In this document: in pieces, positions 45,300 through 56,980 of the stretch
Layout of the letters: each line of letters opens with the position of its first letter
Position numbering within the stretch: position 1 is the stretch's first letter
From: Ottelia alismoides
Taxonomy: Eukaryota > Streptophyta > Magnoliopsida > Alismatales > Hydrocharitaceae
Reading direction: 5' to 3'
Assembly (NCBI GenBank): GCA_037367405.1
Contig: JAZKJV010007242.1
Span: forward strand, 496,001 to 560,000
DNA length: 64,000 bases
Position numbers and translations under genes: made by a program
Notes under the pieces: model-generated
What the model was told of the DNA's origin: nothing
Seen by the model: only the letters and a program-made list of their open reading frames with translations
Databases searched by the model: none

Positions 45300-47693
45300 A
45301 TGAAGCCATTGGTATCAATGTTAAAGAACGATATTCTTACTAATACTTCAAATATTGTTACTGAATGTAACCGTGAAGTTAATTACTTTATATCTTGTTT
45401 ACTATATCAAACTTACCAATGTCTCGAAAATTATTTCATATGTTAGGTGTTACTTGAAAGCAATATGGACTTCAATTGCAACGAGGTCAAGCTCAGATTT
45501 GATATTGAAGAAATACCTAAATTATGCGTCGAGATTGCTTCTATTTTACTGAAGTGTGGAGGCGAAAAGAACTCTAGGAAATGAGTTACTCATTAGCTTC
45601 TCATTAAATACCGCCTTTTGTAAATGTATGAGGGAAATGCCAAATTCACTTGTAATTAGTATAGGAAATTTTTAACTTCTTATGTAATGGATGAGCAAAG
45701 GGTTTAATTCAAACTTCCTCAAATAAATATATTTTAATTTTTAAAATGAAAAAAAATTTGTTGATGACTTCTTAGTTTTGCAGTTGTTGTTTCAACAACA
45801 AAAATAATGGTGTGACACCTCTTGAATGAAGCCATGTGAGTCGTTGTGTGTGCTTTTAATTTTATGGTTGTTCAAAAGTCAGCAAAATATTTATATTACC
45901 TTAGTTACTTACGCATCATAATAAATTTCAAGAAGTGTTACTGATGGCAACAGTAAAGTTACTTGTCAAATATGCTATTTTATTATACCATTTACTAATA
46001 CAAATGCCTATATTACAAGTAATTTTGTTAGGTGTTACTGGTCTTTCTATGTTATTGGTAGAAATTTATATGACCTTACTTACATATCCTAAACAAATTA
46101 CCTATACTTCGAATAATGTTACTGATGACAACACTAAAAATTATATACTATTTTAATATACCAAGTTACTGATTCTAATTGGCGATGTTAAAAAAAATTG
46201 TTGGGGGTTGCTAAGCTTTCTATCATAGTTACTGATACAAATTATGGCCTTTCTTACTTACCTATGCTAATAAATTACTTATACTTCGAAAAGTGTTACC
46301 GATGACAAAATTGTCATAAAAGGTTTTCAGTATACCTGTGCACCTCCACGGTGATAAATATATTAGTCGTTCCGCGACATGATGATATGGTGAGACGACG
46401 ACTCCACAGAGGAATCTTTATGAGAAAAGAATTGATCATCAAACGTGATAGGATTGATGATCCAGAAATCTTACATACCTAAAAAACAAAGCAGTGAAAA
46501 TTAGTAATATAACAAATGAGAGAAATAATGTAAATGATCTAACACACCAGACATCTAGCATTGTAATTATAATGTAGCCGTGACCAAATAATTTGTAATT
46601 TTTGCCAAAGTGTTAGTAACACATGGGAGAAATATTATAAAACAGTAACCATATGATAAATGATGTTAGTAATTTGTTGAGATTCAAAAATAACTAAAAA
46701 CGAGCCATTAGTAAATCAACGTATAACATTAGTAACTAAAATGATATATCAAAAGGCATTAGTAATTCAACGAATTATGTTAATAATCAGAGCGTTAGTA
46801 GAAGGTGTAATCGATGTAAGTGATTAGTGAATTTCAAAAAGTAATATTGAGTAAAACAATAGTAACATAAATAATATACTTATCTAAGTAAGAATTATTC
46901 ATAGACAAGCAACATCTACTGAATCGCCAGTAATGTCTCTAATATGAACCATTAATCCGGTACGACTAATATATATATATCCATAAAAAGTAAAAATTGT
47001 ATTTATAAAAGTAATTTGATGCGAAGCATAAGTAATTTGATGAGTCACTTCAGTAACTTTGAACTGTTTAAAAAAGAATGACAAAATAGAAATTTTACAT
47101 TCTTATAATACGAACCCAATCCTTCTAAAATAATGTTCTCATCCTGTAAATCCATTTGCAAGTCAACCATCGTCTCTCCTTCTGATACCATCTTCTCACG
47201 ATCCAAAGTAAATAGTGATACGATCTTCTCAAGATTCAAAATAAATCGAGGGAATTGTTCATCATTTCTTCAGATAAATTACGATCAAAATCCATTCGTA
47301 AAATTATCCAGAGCATATGAAACTGATATAAAGAAAAAACTATTAAATCATACGCTGGGTTTTTACTAGCATCAACACTTCAAACAAAATACCTTAAATT
47401 TGAGAAAAACGATCGAATAAGGTCACAAAATCCTCACATTGCAAATGACCGTATCAATTACCCCTCGATGCAAAATCCAAGCAGACCCGCATTGCAAATG
47501 GCCATATCAATTATCTCTCGATGCAATCAAAAGGTTATTATAAGCGCTCACTATTTTGGGAATTAAATTAAATTCCTTTTTAACTTTTTTCCATTATTGT
47601 TATGAGCCCCTAATATTTAGGGATTAAAAAGAGTAGATCCAACGGCTTTGATGATAGGCTCATCTCATATCTAATGAGCATGAAGTTCATTGG
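45300..47693. mobile_element. GTTACT-rich DNA element, copy 1 (left end not located)
   Basis: 45340-46310 is rich in GTTACT and TTACTNAT motifs, and 46500-47090 in the inverted form AGTAAC. The right end reads, in reverse complement, CCAATGAACTTCATGCTCAT...GATATGAGATGAGC, which matches the ends of the element at 53256-55012. The minus strand at 47239-47045 encodes a short peptide shared with 50940-51122. It is probably a non-autonomous DNA transposon. Superfamily not established. Confidence 0.5.
47045..47239 (-). pseudogene. Exon-like peptide shared with 50940-51122
   Basis: Contains LDREKMVSEGE, then VDLQMDLQDENIILEG, which aligns with NREKIVSKGA and VLQLDLDSEIIISEK in the element at 50522. 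Similarity at the protein level between two otherwise different elements suggests a former coding exon. FAR1/FHY3-type proteins, which descend from Mutator-like transposases, have acidic starts of this kind, but that is a guess. Confidence 0.35.
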
Positions 47694-47699
47694 ATACAA

Positions 47700-47812
47700 T
47701 TCTCACAAATACATACATACATGTACACACACACGTACATATACATACGTACATATACATATACATACATACACACATATCTCTCTCTCTATATATATAT
47801 ATATATATTTGC
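47700..47812. repeat. Compound (CATA)n(CA)n(CT)n(TA)n microsatellite
   Basis: ACATACATACATG, CACACACACG, ATACATACGTACAT, TCTCTCTCT and TATATATA runs in succession. Confidence 0.95.
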
Positions 47813-48682
47813 CCCCGGTTAATGATATTTCGTTCATTAAAAAATATCAAGAAGATTTAAACACTTTACCCATGTATTTGTTAGAATAAGAATACACATA
47901 TGTGTAAATGAAGTTATATTTATAAAAGTATTTGTACTATCGTGTAAAGTAAAAGAGCATTAATTTGTGTGATACTAATATCCATGTAATAATTGATGTT
48001 GCAGGAAAACTTATGTAACAATAAATGTTTATTGATTCGTATCAATCTCCATAAAGAAGTTATTTTTCAAACAACTTTCATAACACATTATTCAAAATTA
48101 TATGTTTATCGATTAAATTTGGAAAAAGAGAGTATGATTACAATAATAAAATGAAGATCATCAACGAAATTATTGGTTGTGGAATTATTTTTTTATGTGA
48201 AATTAGTGACGGATGTCATATCTGTTGCTATATTATGAGATGATCTATATAACAGTGTTTATTTGTTGTTATTTTTCAAAATTTAAATTAATTCTTACTA
48301 AAAGTTGAATTAAAAAATTAGTAATAATTATCTAAAATTATGAAAGATAGGATATGTATTGCCCCCATCGTTACTAGAAAGTCCCGGTATGTGATAGCAT
48401 CGCTGCTTACTTATAAGCACAACGCTAATGATATAACGATGGACATGACATTCATTTTCAGTTGCAAATATAAAAGATAATTCTGCAACGAGTTATATCA
48501 TCATTATATATTTAATTACAGATTCATTTTGCTGTAGTGGCTGCCGAGCAAACTTCTGTGTTCATCACCTCCATTTCGACCATCGATCAATTTCGAGGTG
48601 AACAAGTGCAAATGACTGTGACTTCGGAACATAACTTTCAAATTTCGAAACAAATAAATTGTTGAAAGGTGATGAATATGGA
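47813..48682. other. AT-rich sequence with one CACTA-like end
   Basis: No coding. At 48522-48539 the minus strand reads CACTACAGCAAAATGAAT, a CACTA-type terminus. Inverted GTTGC...GCAAC motifs lie inside (48430-48500). The partner end was not found. Confidence 0.4.
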
Positions 48683-48690
48683 AGTTAGAT

Positions 48691-49465
48691 TAGGGATGAA
48701 AACGGATACGGATATATCCGAATATCTGCTCACCGTATTCAAAAAATTATCGGATACGAATATCCGTATCCGAATATTAATCGAATATGGATACGGGTTG
48801 TAAAAATTTTTCGGATACGAATATGGATACGGTAATGGCATGAATATCCGGATCCGAATATGGATATCCGAATACAACATTTAGTATTATTTTTTAAATA
48901 TTAGTTAATATAACATAAGTCACAACATTGTGTTATTATATTAGTATTATATATTATATATACAATATATTAATGATATTAATAAACTTTCATTTGTTTG
49001 AGATTATTGAACACGAACAAAATTTACAAAATCTTGTCCCCCACCTTTTACTTCTTGTCAAGAACGCATGCCATCTCGACTCTTCCTTTTGTCACGATGC
49101 AACTTATTTATATTTCATTTTCATTTTTAAAAATCATTATAAAATTCGTAAAAATCTATTCGTATTCGTACGCGGTCTTTATTCTTTCCATATTCGGATT
49201 CCACGTTTGTTGGATCCATATTTGGATTCATTCTTTATTCGATCTATGTTTAGATTGACTCATTATTCGATCCGTGTTCAGGTCCCCTCTTTATTCGATC
49301 CGTATTCGGATTCGATAAATATCCTATTCGAATTCGTATCCGTATTTTTAAGGATGTGATTGTTTTCTTTACTGCATATCCAAATCATATTCGTATCCGT
49401 ATTCGATAGAGATGAAGCGAATATGGATATGGAAACCGACAATATCCGATCCATTTTCATCCCTA
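48691..49465. mobile_element. Non-autonomous hAT element with a GGATAC/TATCC array
   Basis: 775 bp, flanked by the exact 8-bp duplication AGTTAGAT (48683-48690 and 49466-49473). Ends are TAGGGATGAAAACGGAT and, in reverse complement, TAGGGATGAAAATGGAT (16 of 17). Subterminal arrays of GGATACGAATATCC-type units lie at 48705-48880 and 49170-49450. The centre is AT-rich. No transposase. Confidence 0.95.
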
Positions 49466-49473
49466 AGTTAGAT

Positions 49474-50457
49474 GCAAGTGAGTTGTATAATATCGTCCCC
49501 TTGTTGTTGTATTGTGTAATATTTTAATGCCTTTTCCATATTCCTAATTAATGGACTCGGTCAATTCCCACTACTACTTAAATAATTACCAGCTGTCCTG
49601 CCTAACTTTAATTGCTTAATTAAAAGTCCCACTCAACTTATCAGACTCGTCTAACTTAAACGTGTTATTATATATGGGTGGATTGGAATATTTTGACCAA
49701 ATGAAATGACCGAACCTTAGAAACAATATGTGGCATCTTTTTTCCTGCATTATAACTTTCAAAACAAAGCTTTATCTTTGAATAGTAGGGAGCTTTTTTT
49801 CCTAAGCAACACTTGGTACAATTTTATTTCCTCGCAGGAATTTCACAAAAAATAGTGTATACATAAAAAGTATGGATTTTTACATTATTTTTCCTAAAAT
49901 CTGTCCAATTACATCATAATCCTCGCAATCTTTGTATTTTCATCACGCCCTATCTAATCTTACTTTATTTGACATGCATGTCCTCGTCCAAGAGTTGTGG
50001 TGCAAGAGTAAGTAAGATTACATGAGTCGTGGTGTAATTTAAAAAGACCATAAAAGGTCATGGCCAATGTATAATAATATCTAAAATATTTGCATAATAA
50101 ATAAAAAAGATAGTTATTTCCCCTCACCCTTAATTAATTAATTAATTAATTATTGTTTGTAAATTTTTAAATATTAGAGATAAATTTTATAATGAGTAAT
50201 ATTCGTTACTATATACAAAATAGATGATATACCAACAGCTTCGAAATATAAATTATTATGCATCAATTTTGGTGATGTGAATAAGCATTTTTTAAAGTTG
50301 CATTTTTAGTCATTATTCATAATTTAGTATCGAGGATCTAAACAGTATTATATTTTTTGTGAATGTGATAGGGATTTTTTGAATTGTTAGTCGTTTTCAT
50401 TTACTTTAATGAGCTGGTGATGGAATCTTATGTGGTGAAAGTAGATATTGGATAAGA
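49474..50457. other. Unassigned AT-rich sequence
   Basis: No gene. A (TTAA)n run lies near 50132-50153. Confidence 0.45.
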
Positions 50458-50479
50458 GGCGCGCGCGCGCGCGCGCGCG

Positions 50480-50521
<42 letters not shown>
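50458..50521. repeat. Compound (GC)n(AC)n(AT)n microsatellite
   Basis: Twenty-odd bases each of GC, AC and AT dinucleotides in series. The element that follows appears to have inserted in the AT part. Confidence 0.97.
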
Positions 50522-50939
50522 GGAAATTTATCCAGAGAGCACTGTGCCCATTTGAGTTCAAATGAGCCCTTGCTTTCATCCTTCAGATCATGATCTAATG
50601 ATCCTATTTTATCTCATCCATTCCCTTTTTTTAGCGTCAATCCTTACCATAACAAACTCCCCCCACATTCTCCTCGTGACTGATTTCCTTTTTTTGATTC
50701 GCAATTAAGTCTCTCTGACGTTGCATTGTATTTATTTTCGAAATTTCCAAAATCATCTATGGATTCGTCTTCCTGCGAAATCTCAAGATTTCCAGCGACG
50801 AAAGAAGATCGTCTTCAAGTCCTCGATTTGTAAGTTTTTTCGTTGTTTATTAGACATTTATTTATTGTTCTTTTGTAGAATTTGATCGTTTGTTTTTTAG
50901 TTCTCATTTTTAGTTTCAAATGCGATGGATGATCTGTGA

Positions 50940-51122
50940 ATGGAAACTGATCATGATTCCAAAGAAGCAATGATGAACGATGCTTCGTGGATGGATTTGA
51001 ATCGTGAAAAGATCGTATCAAAAGGAGCGAAGATGGATGTCTTACAATTGGATTTAGATAGCGAAATCATTATTTCAGAAAAATTATACCAAGTTACTGA
51101 TGACATTTGCATATTTTACTGA
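50940..51122 (+). pseudogene. Exon-like peptide, partner of 47045-47239
   Basis: 60-codon frame with DLNREKIVSKGAKMDVLQLD and LDSEIIISEK, aligning with the minus-strand peptide at 47239-47045. In both elements the GTTACT-rich DNA begins directly after the shared part, as if in a former intron. Confidence 0.35.
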
Positions 51123-51190
51123 TAATATATCATGTATTACTTTTCTATTTTATCATTCTTACTGATTAAAATCCATTCATAGTTACTTAT

Positions 51191-51600
51191 TGCAAGTAAC
51201 TAAATAGACTACATCAGTAATTTATACGTAGCTGTCAGTAACATTTGACATATTGCAAGTAACTAAATAGACTACATCAGTAATTTATACGTAGCTATTA
51301 GTAACACTTGACGTATTGCAAGTAACTAAATAGACTACATCAATAATTTATACGTAGCTATCAGTAACACTTGACGTATTGCAAGTAACTAAATAGACTA
51401 CATCAGTTATTTATACGTAGCTCTCAGTAACACTAGATGTATTACAAGTAACTAAATAGACTACATCAGTAATTTATACGTAGCTATCAGTAACACTTGG
51501 CGTATTGCAAGTAACTAAATAGACTACATCAGTAATTTATACGTAGCTATCAGTAACACTTGACGTATTGCAAGTAACTAAATATACTACATCAGTAAAG
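51191..51600. repeat. 63-bp tandem repeat, about 6.5 units
   Basis: Units start at 51191, 51254, 51317, 51380, 51443, 51506 and 51569, exactly 63 bp apart. Each holds GCAAGTAACTAAATAGACTA, CATCAGTAATTTATACGTAG and a CAGTAACACTTGACGTATT part. Units differ by a few bases. Confidence 0.96.
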
Positions 51601-52254
51601 AAGGCGGGGATGGATATTAGTAACAATCAAAATGAGTACAGTAAAATGGATAATTGTAATAGGCACTTCTTGTATGGATATTAGTAATTTACATACTTAA
51701 TTACTGATCTCACAACAATAATTACTTGAGAATTGAATATGTATTACTTGAGTAACATGAATGAATTACTGATCTCAGTACAATGTAATATTAGAGATGT
51801 AAATTACTGACAACTGTTTCAATATTACTGATCTTGCAACACATAATTACTTACATACAATATATACATTACTGATCAAATGTACAATGACTATTTATTC
51901 GAAACGAAATTAAGGATTTGAATTTATCTTTCCAAAACAGTCTTCTTTTTTTAAGGACTCAGTATAATTGGAAATAGAAAAGGCTCAAACATATTAATAT
52001 CCTTCCAAAACCGTGTCCTTCGAAATAGGAAACCATTCAAATGAAAATACACATGGCGAACCCACGTTTGGTGCTTAAAAAAATTCAAATGGGCACAGTG
52101 CTCTCTGGATATGCCCTATATATATATATCTAGAATAAACATCCTTAGTGGGATATATTGATATCAAAGGAATCGATTCTCTAAGATTGGGACTCAGTTT
52201 ATTCAAATCACATCTAGATAAGATTTCATAAAATATTTTCCCACCTTTCTTTAA

Positions 52255-52620
52255 AGAGGTTGGGAGCATACATCATGATATATGTAAATTATTACATCTA
52301 TTTCTTTTCTCTCTCTTTTTTTTATTTTTTAAAAATGATTCATCGAAAATTTACACAGAAGATTAAGTGGAATATGCTTTTTCCAATTTTCTGGAAACAG
52401 ACATTCCTAAAATATCAATTTGGAAGAGTCTAATTTTAAGACGATTAAAATTTGACTATCTTGATGGATAAGTAAGAAGTTTCGAACGAAGTTGAATTTT
52501 GAATAATACCATGATGATATACTCTAAATCTCCCTAGAATTCATTTCAAAAAAACAAAAAATAAATGTGGAAAAAGGACAGGTATTGGTAAGTTACCTAC
52601 ATCATGTATCTTTTTCTTTT
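52255..52620. mobile_element. Long-inverted-repeat MITE, family 2, copy 2
   Basis: Left arm GGTTGGGAGCATACATCATG... and right arm ending GTAAGTTACCTACATCATGT are inverted relatives. The interior has the TTTTATTTTTTAAAAATG and AATTTCA-type segments shared with 41750 and 55180. Confidence 0.6.
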
Positions 52621-52749
52621 ATTGAAAACCTATTCCTAAAAGTAGATGAAAATATAAAAATGAAAAATACAATGTATATTAACATGGAGCTGATGAAAAC
52701 ATTATTATAAAATAAAACGAATAATTATTTGGATGGGCCTACAAACACA

Positions 52750-52931
52750 TACTACGATAGAAATACTTTATGGCAACAAAATCTAGTCACACAAATTTAG
52801 CTTGTGGCTACAAATCATTATAGTGTGATGTGTGGTGACCATTTTAGCGTGATGTTTTGGAAAAGATATATTGATTGCTAGAAAATTCCACCAATGTGTC
52901 CTAGTTGCCTTAGTAGTGTTTTGTTGTAGTG
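52750..52931. mobile_element. Diverged miniature CACTA-like element
   Basis: 182 bp. The right end in reverse complement is CACTACAACAAAACACTACT, and the left end TACTACGATAGAAATACTTT is a diverged match, both continuing into GGCAAC. Flanks are ACA and ATA (2 of 3). Confidence 0.5.
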
Positions 52932-53255
52932 ATATATACACAACAATATACAGAACATTTCCTAATATGTATAAACAATTAGGCAATCTTTATTATCTAT
53001 CATTGAGTGTTAACCATAGTAGTGTACAAGAACATTATCTCCTAACCGACTAATCTAACCTATTAAGAAAGCCTTTCCTATTGCATAGAGGATCATTAAG
53101 GAAAAATTCTATGGAAGTTTAGAGTGAGGATGAGTAAAAATTGTTGCAATTAAGAAACATATCTTAAGAACGACCAAGTATATACCTTTTTAACTATTAC
53201 TCGTAACTTATACCATGTAAAATCCGAAATAATACTAAAGAATAATTCTTTAAAG

Positions 53256-55012
53256 CTAATGGGTCCTGTACCGTTTAGATATGAGATGAGCTTCCAATTC
53301 TAACCCTTAGAATTACAAGATTTCAATCCCCAAAAGTGGAAACCCTATTGATAATAGAAAGAAAACAAAAATAGGATTATAAGTATTTCAAAATATAGTA
53401 TACTTGTATGGAAAGAGAAAGGTATGAGAATACGATTCCCACAACGTATCGTGTTGTTCCAACATGAGGCGATATTATCAAAATTCTGTAATTACTGAAT
53501 TAAATTTCATTGTTAATGTTAATGTTAATGTTAAGATTGTTGCTTGAGTTTAATTAAAAATTACTTGAATCTTATCAAAATTTACTGAGGATATAGAAAA
53601 AATAATTAACAAATTAGTTTAAAACCATCTTAAAAAATTTCAAAGGTTACTGAAATGTGATCACATATTATTCAGGAATTGTTGATATATTAAACATATT
53701 TTAAGAATTTGTGATGGGATGCAGAGAAATTAGAATTAAAAAAATTAATGAAGCAATCTATAAAGTTTGCATTTGCTAGTAACTTCATATAAGTTACTAA
53801 AGATATGATATCACTTACTAAAGCTTTGATATATATTACTGAAGTCGTTTATAGAGTTCGTATGTACTTGAAACAACATATACTTTACTAAAGTTGTAAT
53901 ATCACATTTACTTGTAACTTCATATAAATTATTAAAGCTGTGATATCACTTACAAAAGATTGAATATTTATTATTGAAACAATGTATATAATTCACATTT
54001 ACTAGTAACTTCATATAAGTTACTAAAGGTACAATATCACTTATTGGTGCTTTGATATATACTACTGTAGCGGTTTATAGAGTTCTTATTATTGAAAATA
54101 ACGTATACTTTACTAAAGCTATAATATTGCATTTACTTGTAACTTTATATAAGTTGCTAAAGATGTGATATCAGATACTAAAGATTGAATATTTATTACT
54201 AAAGTAATATATAGAGTAAGCATTTACTTGTAACTTCATACAAGTTTCTAAAGCTATGACATCACATACTGAAGCTTGGATATATATATATATATATGTA
54301 TGTATGTATGTATATGGGAAAAATGGGGCTACCCCCTAGGGGTAGCCAACATGGCTGCCCCCATCTCATTTTTTGCAATTTTTTTATTTTTTTGGAAAAA
54401 TATCACCATGTATATTCATCCTTATATCCCTCCTATATGTCATTCGAATTTCGTCAGAAACAAAGACTCCTACGGCCTCCATCCAGACGCCATTTTTTTA
54501 ACGGTCGCAGGATTTTTTAAATCGATCTTGTCTGGATGGAGGCCGTAGGAGTCTCTCTTTTTGACGAAATTCGAATAGCATATAGGGGGGATATATGGAT
54601 GAATATACATGACAATATTTTCCAAAAAAATAAAAAAATTTGCCCCAAAATGGGGCGGGACAGCCATGTTGGCTGCCCCCAGGGGGCAGCCCCATCAACC
54701 CCTATATATATATATTACCAAAGTCGTCTATAGAGTTTGTATTCGTATTTAATTGAAACATCATATACTTTACTAAAGCTATAATATATCTTATTGAAGC
54801 TTGTATTTTTATTAATAAAGCCACTGGAGAAATAACGGTGACACAACGATGATAAACATAATTGCATCAAAAAAAGGAAATTAAATTGCGAGAGAAATGC
54901 ATATGCAATAAATATGAGCGCTAAAATTTGAAATTTATTGAATGACATGATTAATATCCGATGGTTGATAAAGCATGCTCATCCCATCTCTAGATGTCAC
55001 ATGACCCATTGG
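53256..55012. mobile_element. GTTACT-rich DNA element, copy 2
   Basis: Left end CTAATGGGTCCTGT...TAGATATGAGATGAGC and right end, in reverse complement, CCAATGGGTCATGT...TAGAGATGGGATGAGC are inverted repeats of ~38 bp. The interior is dominated by AAGTTACTAAAG, TTACTGAAG and GATATCAC-type units from ~53760 to 54270. A hairpin MITE (54316-54702) is nested inside. No long open frame and no certain target duplication. Confidence 0.65.
54316..54702. mobile_element. Mutator-type hairpin MITE, copy 4 (best preserved)
   Basis: 387 bp, two ~175-bp inverted arms close to 90% alike by eye, meeting near 54505. Ends are GGGAAAAATGGGGCTACC and, in reverse complement, GGGGTTGATGGGGCTGCC. Flanks TATGTATAT and TATATATAT match at 8 of 9, but lie in TA-rich DNA. 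The central part carries CTCC(T)ACGGCCTCCATCCAGAC in both orientations. Confidence 0.88.
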
Positions 55013-55179
55013 ATAAGCCATCTCTCTCTCCACACACACACAATAAAATAATTTTCACAATTGCTACAATGCCCATAAACATATATTCAATACGTAAAGT
55101 AGGAATTTCAAAATATATATTGTAAGAGAAAAGGGAACATATTAAATCACAATATATCACTGTGCAGTCCTTCAACTGT

Positions 55180-55432
55180 GGAGTCATTCAAATTTCATCA
55201 TAATTTGAGACTTCTAACTTATCAATCAAGACGGTCAAAATTTATCGATCCCAGTTACTGAAATCGACCCTTGCAGATGGACATGTTAGGAATGTTTATT
55301 TTCCACGGCATTTGAAACATAATATTCAAAGCAAATCCATCATGAATTCATTTAAAAAAATCAAAAAAATAAATGATAAAAGGGATATGTGTAGGTAAGT
55401 TACTTACATCATGATGTAGGATCCCCAACCTC
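55180..55432. mobile_element. Long-inverted-repeat MITE, family 2, copy 3 (left arm truncated)
   Basis: The right arm GTAGGTAAGTTACTTACATC followed by ATGATGTAGG matches the ends of 52255-52620 in inverted orientation. The middle (ATTTCATCATAATTTGA..., AGACGGTCAAAATTTATC) is shared. The left terminus is missing. Confidence 0.55.
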
Positions 55433-55669
55433 GTATTGTAGTTGTTTCATTTCTAATAAATGTATGATAGTAATCATTTGTTAATAACCTTAGTTTCCAT
55501 ATCTGAATTATAAATAAAAATCTTAATGCATATTGATTTTAAAGTTCAAACTTTTGATCAAATTTAAAAACATAAAATTAACTATAAGTGATGTCAAAAA
55601 AGAGATATCTTCGGGTTCATTCATATTCATAATAAATTTGGATTTTATATCTTGGTGGTGGGCAATCTC

Positions 55670-56980
55670 AGGATAGTGGATTGGGATACAGTTATATAGA
55701 AGATTGAACAAAGACTCGCTAGTTGGAAGGCAATTTCTTTATCCAGGGGTGGAAAATTGGTATTGCTGAAGCACACTCTGTCTTCCATCCCAACTTTCTT
55801 CTTCTCAACTAGGTTGATACCGGTGGACATAAGAAAGAAGATTGAAAAGTCGATGAGAAGATTCTTCTGGTCGGACAGGAAACAACATAAGTCGGGGATG
55901 CATTTGGTGGCATGGGATGAAATCTCGAGATCTCGCGAGCAGGGATGCTTGGGGGTTCGAGACTTGCCTTATATGAAAAAAGCACTGTTGGCTAAGTGGG
56001 TTCTGCATATTTGGGGTCCATCTTTGGATCTGATTTCAAGATTATTGAGGAAGCTCTACGGGGTGAGAGGTGAAATGGCGGCAGGGACTTTTCGGTTTGA
56101 GTCACCCTATGGAAGGGGGTTCGTGAAGTACTAACACTTGTATCAAGTAGGCTGACACCTATGTTGGGGGATGGGAGAAGCTTCATATTTTGGAGGGATG
56201 ACCGGTCAGGAGAAGGCACTCTAGGATCACGATTCCCAAGACTATGTGCATTGGCAACTTCAAAAAGAGGCATGTCTACAGGACATGGCTCATTCAGGTG
56301 AATGGATTCCACACTTTGCGGCAATTCTATCAGAAAGAAGAAAAGATGACCTGGTCAGATTATTGGTTGAGGCTCCACTCCCAATTGAATTCTCTCAAGT
56401 ACGAGATCACTATGTTTGGACAGGAATGAAGTTCTCAGTTAAACAGTTTTATGGCAAGATAAGGAACAACGGTGAGGCACAAGATCAACATTTCTGCCAG
56501 GACATGAAGATTATTTGGGAAATCAAAAATTCCAAGCAGAGTAAAGGTCTTTCTCTGGCGTCTGAGGAGAGCCAGGCTTTGTGACAAGGTTAGGAGGGCG
56601 AGGTTTTTGGGCCTTCAGGATGCAACATGCGTAGGTGCAAGTCGCTGTTGGAGTCTTTAGAGAATATCTTCTTCCGCTGTGAGACATCGACGAAGGTATG
56701 GAGGGAAATGGATATCCCCTTGGTGATTGCGGACGAGACCTCAAACTTCTGGGAGTCGGTACGTTGCTAAACCATTTGCGGTACTGTGGGCCTTATGGTT
56801 AGCTAGAAATGAGCTTGTTTTTAAAAATCAGAGTTTTTATTCAGAAAATGTGGTGTCCTACTGTAGGGCTCTCCTGAATTTTTGGGAGCTCAGTTAATGT
56901 CTCTTGTAACCGTCTTGTTTAATTAGAAAATTTTTATGCAGTAACTCCCAACTCGGGAGCTCACCCTTGTTTCTTTTAAA
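55670..56980 (+). mobile_element. 5'-truncated LINE fragment
   Basis: Encodes, with breaks, the region after the RT palm of plant L1 ORF2. A clean stretch 55757-56134 has LSRGGKLVLLKHTLSSIP and KIEKSMRRFFWSD, then HLVAWDEIS and GLGVRDLPYMKKALLAKW-like blocks. Frameshifted pieces of the zinc-binding C-terminus follow to ~56900. RT catalytic and endonuclease parts are absent, as expected for incomplete reverse transcription. It belongs to a different LINE lineage from 28819-34294. Confidence 0.82.

Larger units (their letters stand above)
50522..52116. mobile_element. Inverted-repeat DNA element with GTTACT motifs and a 63-bp satellite
   Basis: Left end GGAAATTTATCCAGAGAGCAC and right end, in reverse complement, GGGCATATCCAGAGAGCAC share TATCCAGAGAGCACTGTGCC and CATTTGA. 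TA-repeat flanks on both sides hide any target duplication. The interior has a short exon-like frame (50940-51122) followed by many GTTACT/AGTAAC motifs and a tandem array (51191-51600). It is likely a non-autonomous Mutator-type or similar element. Confidence 0.72.

Noticed and set aside
51191..51600. Regular repeats resembling a CRISPR array
   Set aside because: Units are contiguous 63-bp tandem repeats with no unique spacers, and this is a plant genome.
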